A stretch of 64,000 nt of DNA from Streptomyces griseoluteus (GTDB taxonomy: Bacteria > Actinomycetota > Actinomycetes > Streptomycetales > Streptomycetaceae), in contig NZ_SRRU01000004.1 of the NCBI RefSeq assembly GCF_004784465.1, forward strand, positions 521,751-585,750. Reading direction: 5' to 3'. The notes under the pieces were generated by a model that searched no databases, had not been told where the DNA came from, and saw only the letters and a list, made by a program, of their open reading frames with translations. This document shows, one piece after another, positions 61,089-64,000 of this stretch; the stretch's first letter is position 1, and every line of letters starts with the position of its first letter. A program made the translations under genes and the position numbers.

Positions 61089-61151
61089 CCAGCCCCGGAG
61101 CCGGCCCTGACACAACCCTGAGCCGAAACGGCCCGACCCTGACAAGGCCCG

Positions 61152-61177
61152 TTGACGGCACCCCTTGACGGCACCCC
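61152..61177 (+). repeat. Two tandem copies of TTGACGGCACCCC
   Basis: TTGACGGCACCCC at 61152-61164 and 61165-61177, directly joined. The second copy gives the -35 hexamer TTGACG of the ABC transporter promoter; the first gives another -35-like box 13 bp upstream. Confidence 0.9.
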
Positions 61178-61193
61178 GGCTCGGGCACATTAT
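61165..61193 (+). promoter_or_regulatory. Promoter of the ABC transporter operon
   Basis: TTGACG (61165-61170), 17-bp spacer, CATTAT (61188-61193), seven bases and GTG 61201. The transcript likely begins at the start codon. Confidence 0.75.
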
Positions 61194-61224
61194 TCATCAC
61201 GTGATGAATAATGTGCCCGAGCCG
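61177..61224. promoter_or_regulatory. Perfect 48-bp palindrome over the ABC promoter and start codon
   Basis: Two 24-nt arms (61177-61200 and 61201-61224) are exact reverse complements without spacer, centred on CACGTG (inner part ATTCATCACGTGATGAAT). It includes the -10 box, the start codon and the first eight codons of the ABC gene. Best read as an operator, or as a mRNA hairpin at the very 5' end. Confidence 0.85.
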
Positions 61225-61992
61225 CCCCAACCGACGGCACCCGATGCCGTCCGCGCCGCCGGCCTCACCGTCGTACGCGGCACCCGAACCGTCCTGAAGG
61301 ACCTCCACTTCACCGTCCCCCGAGGCCGGATCACCGGCCTGCTCGGCCCCTCCGGCTGCGGCAAGTCCACGCTGATCCGCGCCATCACCGGCACCCAGGC
61401 CAAGGTCACCGGCACCCTCGACGTCCTCGGCAGCCCCGCCGGACACCCCACCCTGCGCAGCCGCATCGGCTACGTCACCCAGGCCCCCTCGGTCTACGAC
61501 GACCTCACCGTCGAGCAGAACCTCGACTACTTCGCCGCGATCCTCGAACCCGGCCGCGCCGCCGCAGACCGCCGCCGCGAACACGTCACCCGCGCCATCG
61601 CCGACGTCGACCTCACCACCCAGGCCGATGCCCTGGCCGGCAACCTCTCCGGCGGCCAGCGCAGCCGCGTCTCCCTCGCCGTCGCCCTCCTCGGCACCCC
61701 CGACCTGCTCGTCCTCGACGAACCGACCGTCGGCCTCGACCCCGTACTCCGCCGCGACCTCTGGAACCTCTTCCACGAACTCGCCGACCGCGGCACCACC
61801 CTCCTCGTCTCCTCCCACGTCATGGACGAGGCCGAGCGCTGCCACCGCCTCCTCCTCATGCGCGAAGGACACGTCCTCGCCGACGACACCCCCGAGAACC
61901 TGCGCACCCGTACCGCCACCGACACCGTGGAGGCCGCCTTCCTGCGCCTCGTCGACGAAGCGGACGACCACACCAAGGAGCCGACCCGATGA
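61201..61992 (+). CDS. ABC transporter ATP-binding protein
   Basis: A 263-residue ATPase of the DrrA-like exporter group. Walker A GPSGCGKST, Q-loop YVTQAP, signature LSGGQRSR, Walker B LLVLDEPTVGLD and the H-loop SSHVMDEA. It works with the permease of the next gene. Start at GTG 61201 at the centre of the palindrome; ATG 61204 is the next codon. Leaderless mRNA is probable. Confidence 0.93.
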   Translation: MMNNVPEPPQPTAPDAVRAAGLTVVRGTRTVLKDLHFTVPRGRITGLLGPSGCGKSTLIRAITGTQAKVTGTLDVLGSPAGHPTLRSRIGYVTQAPSVYDDLTVEQNLDYFAAILEPGRAAADRRREHVTRAIADVDLTTQADALAGNLSGGQRSRVSLAVALLGTPDLLVLDEPTVGLDPVLRRDLWNLFHELADRGTTLLVSSHVMDEAERCHRLLLMREGHVLADDTPENLRTRTATDTVEAAFLRLVDEADDHTKEPTR

Positions 61993-62750
61993 GCACGACG
62001 ACCCCCGCCGCATTCAGCAGCGCCCGCACCACCGCCACCGCGGCCCGCGTCCTGCGCCAGCTCCGCCACGACCCCAGGACCATCGCGCTGATGCTCCTCG
62101 TCCCCTGCCTGATGCTGGTCCTGCTGCGCTACGTCTTCGACGCCAGCCCGCGCACCTTCGACAACATCGGCGCCTCACTGCTCGGCATCTTCCCGCTGAT
62201 CACGATGTTCCTGGTGACCTCCATCGCCACCCTGCGCGAACGCACCTCGGGCACCCTCGAACGCCTCCTCGCGATGCCGCTGGGCAAGGCCGACCTCATC
62301 GCCGGCTACGCGCTCGCCTTCGGCGCCGTGGCCGTGGTCCAGTCGGCCCTCGCCACCGGCCTCGCCGTCTGGCTCCTGGGCCTGGACGTCACCGGCTCAC
62401 CCTGGCTGCTCCTGCTGGTCGCCCTCCTGGATGCCCTGCTCGGTACCGCCCTCGGGCTCTTCGTCTCGGCCTTCGCCGCGTCGGAGTTCCAGGCGGTCCA
62501 GTTCATGCCGGCGGTGATCTTCCCCCAGCTCCTCCTGTGCGGCCTCTTCACGCCCCGCGCGGACATGCACCCTCTACTGGAGGCCGTTTCCGACGTACTG
62601 CCCATGTCCTACGCCGTCGACGGCATGAACGAGGTCCTCCACCACACCGAGCTGACCTCACCCTTCGTACGGGACGTAGTGATCGTCGCCGGATGCGCGC
62701 TCCTGGTCCTCGCCCTCGGCGCGGCCACGCTGCGCCGCCGCACCGACTGA
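61989..62750 (+). CDS. ABC transporter permease (ABC-2 type)
   Basis: A 253-residue membrane protein with six predicted segments and the ABC-2 region (LRERTSGTLERLLAMPLGKADLIAGY). Typical of drug or lipid exporters (DrrB/ABC2 class). The ATG overlaps the stop of the ATPase gene as ATGA. The substrate is unknown. Confidence 0.92.
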   Translation: MSTTTPAAFSSARTTATAARVLRQLRHDPRTIALMLLVPCLMLVLLRYVFDASPRTFDNIGASLLGIFPLITMFLVTSIATLRERTSGTLERLLAMPLGKADLIAGYALAFGAVAVVQSALATGLAVWLLGLDVTGSPWLLLLVALLDALLGTALGLFVSAFAASEFQAVQFMPAVIFPQLLLCGLFTPRADMHPLLEAVSDVLPMSYAVDGMNEVLHHTELTSPFVRDVVIVAGCALLVLALGAATLRRRTD

Positions 62751-62813
62751 CGCCGCGTCCGCCCACCGGACGAACGCCCCACCCGCCGCGTCGCCGGTGC
62801 GAGGATGAACCGC

Positions 62814-63626
62814 ATGAGCCAGAAAGTCGCAGTCCTCGGCACCGGCAAGATCGGCGAAGCCCTGCTCAGCGGGATGATCCGGGGCGGCTGGGCGCCCGCC
62901 GACCTCCTGGTCACCGCCCGCCGCCCGGAACGCGCCGAGGAACTCCGTGCCCGCCACGGAGTCACGCCGGTCTCCAACACCGAGGCCGCCAAGAGCGCCG
63001 ACACCCTGATCCTCACGGTCAAGCCGCAGGACATGGGTGCCCTCCTGGACGAACTCGCCCCCCATGTCCCCGCCGACCGTCTGATCATCAGCGGCGCCGC
63101 CGGCATCCCCACCTCGTTCTTCGAGGAGCGGCTCGCCGAGGGCACCCCGGTCGTCCGGGTCATGACGAACACCCCGGCCCTGGTGGACGAGGCCATGTCC
63201 GTCATCTCGCCGGGCAGCCACGCGACCGAGGAGCACGTCGCCACCGCCGAGGAGATCTTCGGCGCCGTGGGCCAGACTCTCCGCGTCCCCGAGGGCCAGC
63301 AGGACGCCTGCACCGCGCTCTCCGGTTCGGGTCCCGCGTACTTCTTCTATCTGGTCGAGGCCATGACGGACGCCGGCATCCTGCTCGGCCTGCCCCGGGA
63401 CAAGGCCCACGAACTGATCGTGCAGTCCGCGATCGGGGCCGCCACGATGCTCCGCGACAGCGGCGAGCACCCGGTCAAGCTCCGCGAGAACGTCACCTCG
63501 CCGGCCGGCACGACCATCAACGCCATCCGCGAGCTGGAGAACCACGGGGTACGGGCGGCCCTCATCGCGGCCCTGGAAGCGGCCCGCGACCGCAGCCGTG
63601 AGCTGGCCTCCGGCAAGAAGGACTGA
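62814..63626 (+). CDS. proC: Pyrroline-5-carboxylate reductase
   Basis: A 270-residue NADPH-dependent enzyme forming L-proline from pyrroline-5-carboxylate. Rossmann motif VLGTGKIGEALLSG; C-terminal signature DACTALSGSGPAYFFYLVEAM and SPAGTTINAIRELE. ATG 62814 is favoured; ATG 62805 is in frame. Last protein gene before the rRNA leader. Confidence 0.95.
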   Translation: MSQKVAVLGTGKIGEALLSGMIRGGWAPADLLVTARRPERAEELRARHGVTPVSNTEAAKSADTLILTVKPQDMGALLDELAPHVPADRLIISGAAGIPTSFFEERLAEGTPVVRVMTNTPALVDEAMSVISPGSHATEEHVATAEEIFGAVGQTLRVPEGQQDACTALSGSGPAYFFYLVEAMTDAGILLGLPRDKAHELIVQSAIGAATMLRDSGEHPVKLRENVTSPAGTTINAIRELENHGVRAALIAALEAARDRSRELASGKKD

Positions 63627-63653
63627 CCTCGGCAAGATCTGTGCGGTGGGGGG

Positions 63654-63682
63654 TTGACACCCCCTCCCCGGATGCGTAATGT
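63654..63682 (+). promoter_or_regulatory. rrn promoter 1
   Basis: TTGACA (63654-63659), 17-bp spacer, TAATGT (63677-63682). Consensus-like vegetative promoter, 27 bp after the proC stop. Confidence 0.8.
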
Positions 63683-63831
63683 ACTCCGAGCTGTCCGACG
63701 TGAGCGCCGACTCCGGTCGGTCCCCGGACGGTCATCTCGCAAGGCCCACCACTCATCGACACTTGCTGTCGCATGCTTGTGTGCGCATTTGCGAAATGAG
63801 GAATCCGTGTTCGAAAGGACGCGGCCCCCGA

Positions 63832-63861
63832 TTAGCTCGGGAGCCGGGAATCCGCTAAAGT
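63832..63861 (+). promoter_or_regulatory. rrn promoter, central
   Basis: TTAGCT (63832-63837), 18-bp spacer, TAAAGT (63856-63861). A common rrn promoter type in Streptomyces. Confidence 0.6.
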
Positions 63862-63937
63862 CTCACTCGTCGCAACGGCCCAGCGGGCCGGGAAGACAAC
63901 CCCCTCTGACTGGGAATCAGACGCCGAAAGGATCTGA

Positions 63938-63943
63938 TAGAGT
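63938..63943 (+). promoter_or_regulatory. rrn promoter -10 box, distal
   Basis: TAGAGT in CTGATAGAGTCGG, a -10 box repeated in rrn leaders of Streptomyces. The -35 is not convincing. Confidence 0.5.
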
Positions 63944-64000
63944 CGGAACCGCCGGAAAGGGAAACGCGAAAGCGAAGAACTGGAAAGCACCGAGGAAATC

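Larger units (their letters stand above)
63627..64000 (+). promoter_or_regulatory. Multi-promoter leader of an rRNA operon (16S gene beyond the right edge)
   Basis: The segment from 63900 on, with CTGATAGAGTCGGAACCGCC, GGAAAGGGAAACGCG and GGAAAGCACCGAGG, is the typical Streptomyces rrn leader. It is purine-rich and noncoding. Several promoters are stacked upstream. No 16S sequence is reached before base 64000. Confidence 0.82.

Noticed and set aside
61177..61224. Palindrome as a pure transcription terminator
   Set aside because: It overlaps a good promoter and the start codon of the downstream gene, has no U-tract, and is about 90 bp beyond the preceding stop.

Overview
The window is a chromosomal stretch of a high-GC actinomycete, almost certainly a Streptomyces. 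The base composition is about 70 percent GC with strong third-position bias. Many coding regions begin with GTG, and adjacent genes often share ATGA or GTGA stop/start overlaps. The gene order (ppa-dacB-tilS-hpt-ftsH-folE-fol cluster; panC-nadB-nadC-coaX-lsr2-clpC; sigE-cseABC; mutY-disA-radA; ilvD-proC) is the conserved Streptomyces core arrangement. There is no phage, insertion sequence, CRISPR array or secondary-metabolite cluster. A short less conserved patch lies at about 36.4-41.4 kb.

Layout. 0-9.3 kb: a ThrE-type exporter cut by the left edge, ppa, then the rightward dacB, a DUF2342 metalloprotease, tilS, hpt and ftsH. 9.4-13.2 kb: folate block, with folE rightward and folP-NTF2-like-folB-folK-DUF3180 leftward. 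13.3-24.4 kb: an MprF-like protein, an esterase, a coiled-coil protein, an orphan nuoD facing an NDUFAF7/MidA-type methyltransferase, a NarL-type two-component system, an ArsR-type regulator and a PLP lyase. 24.6-30.1 kb: a DUF2520-panC-nadB-nadC-coaX operon joining pantothenate/CoA and NAD synthesis. 30.2-36.3 kb: small regulators, a short N-acetylglutamate synthase-like GNAT, lsr2 and clpC. 36.4-41.4 kb: a DUF6000-like gene, a secreted HAD phosphatase, an M23 peptidase and a divergent TetR/MFS pair with a large operator. 41.5-44.9 kb: the cell-envelope stress operon sigE-cseA-cseB-cseC. 45.0-49.7 kb: mutY, disA and radA, a DNA-integrity and c-di-AMP group. 49.9-54.9 kb: a sigma/anti-sigma/BACON fusion protein, a Cys-rich protein, a Ppx/GppA protein, a TIM-barrel isomerase and a TetR regulator. 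55.1-63.6 kb: ilvD, a Ser/Thr kinase with a PQQ propeller, small proteins, a methyltransferase, a two-gene ABC exporter and proC. 63.6-64.0 kb: the multi-promoter leader of an rRNA operon whose 16S gene lies beyond the right edge.

Control elements visible in the sequence include at least 14 genes with a TAnnnT-like -10 box placed 6-7 nt before the start codon (probable leaderless mRNAs), a match to the mycobacterial LexA-independent (PafBC/RecA-NDp) damage promoter in front of radA, a ClgR-type box before clpC, 11-bp-spaced direct repeats before sigE, a 22-bp inverted repeat between tetR and the MFS gene, and a perfect 48-bp palindrome over the promoter and start codon of the ABC exporter. 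The least explained items are that palindrome, the sigma/anti-sigma/BACON fusion, the nuoD/NDUFAF7-like gene pair, the NTF2-like protein in the folate operon and the DUF2520 protein ahead of panC. All functional calls come from reading the sequence; no database search was run.
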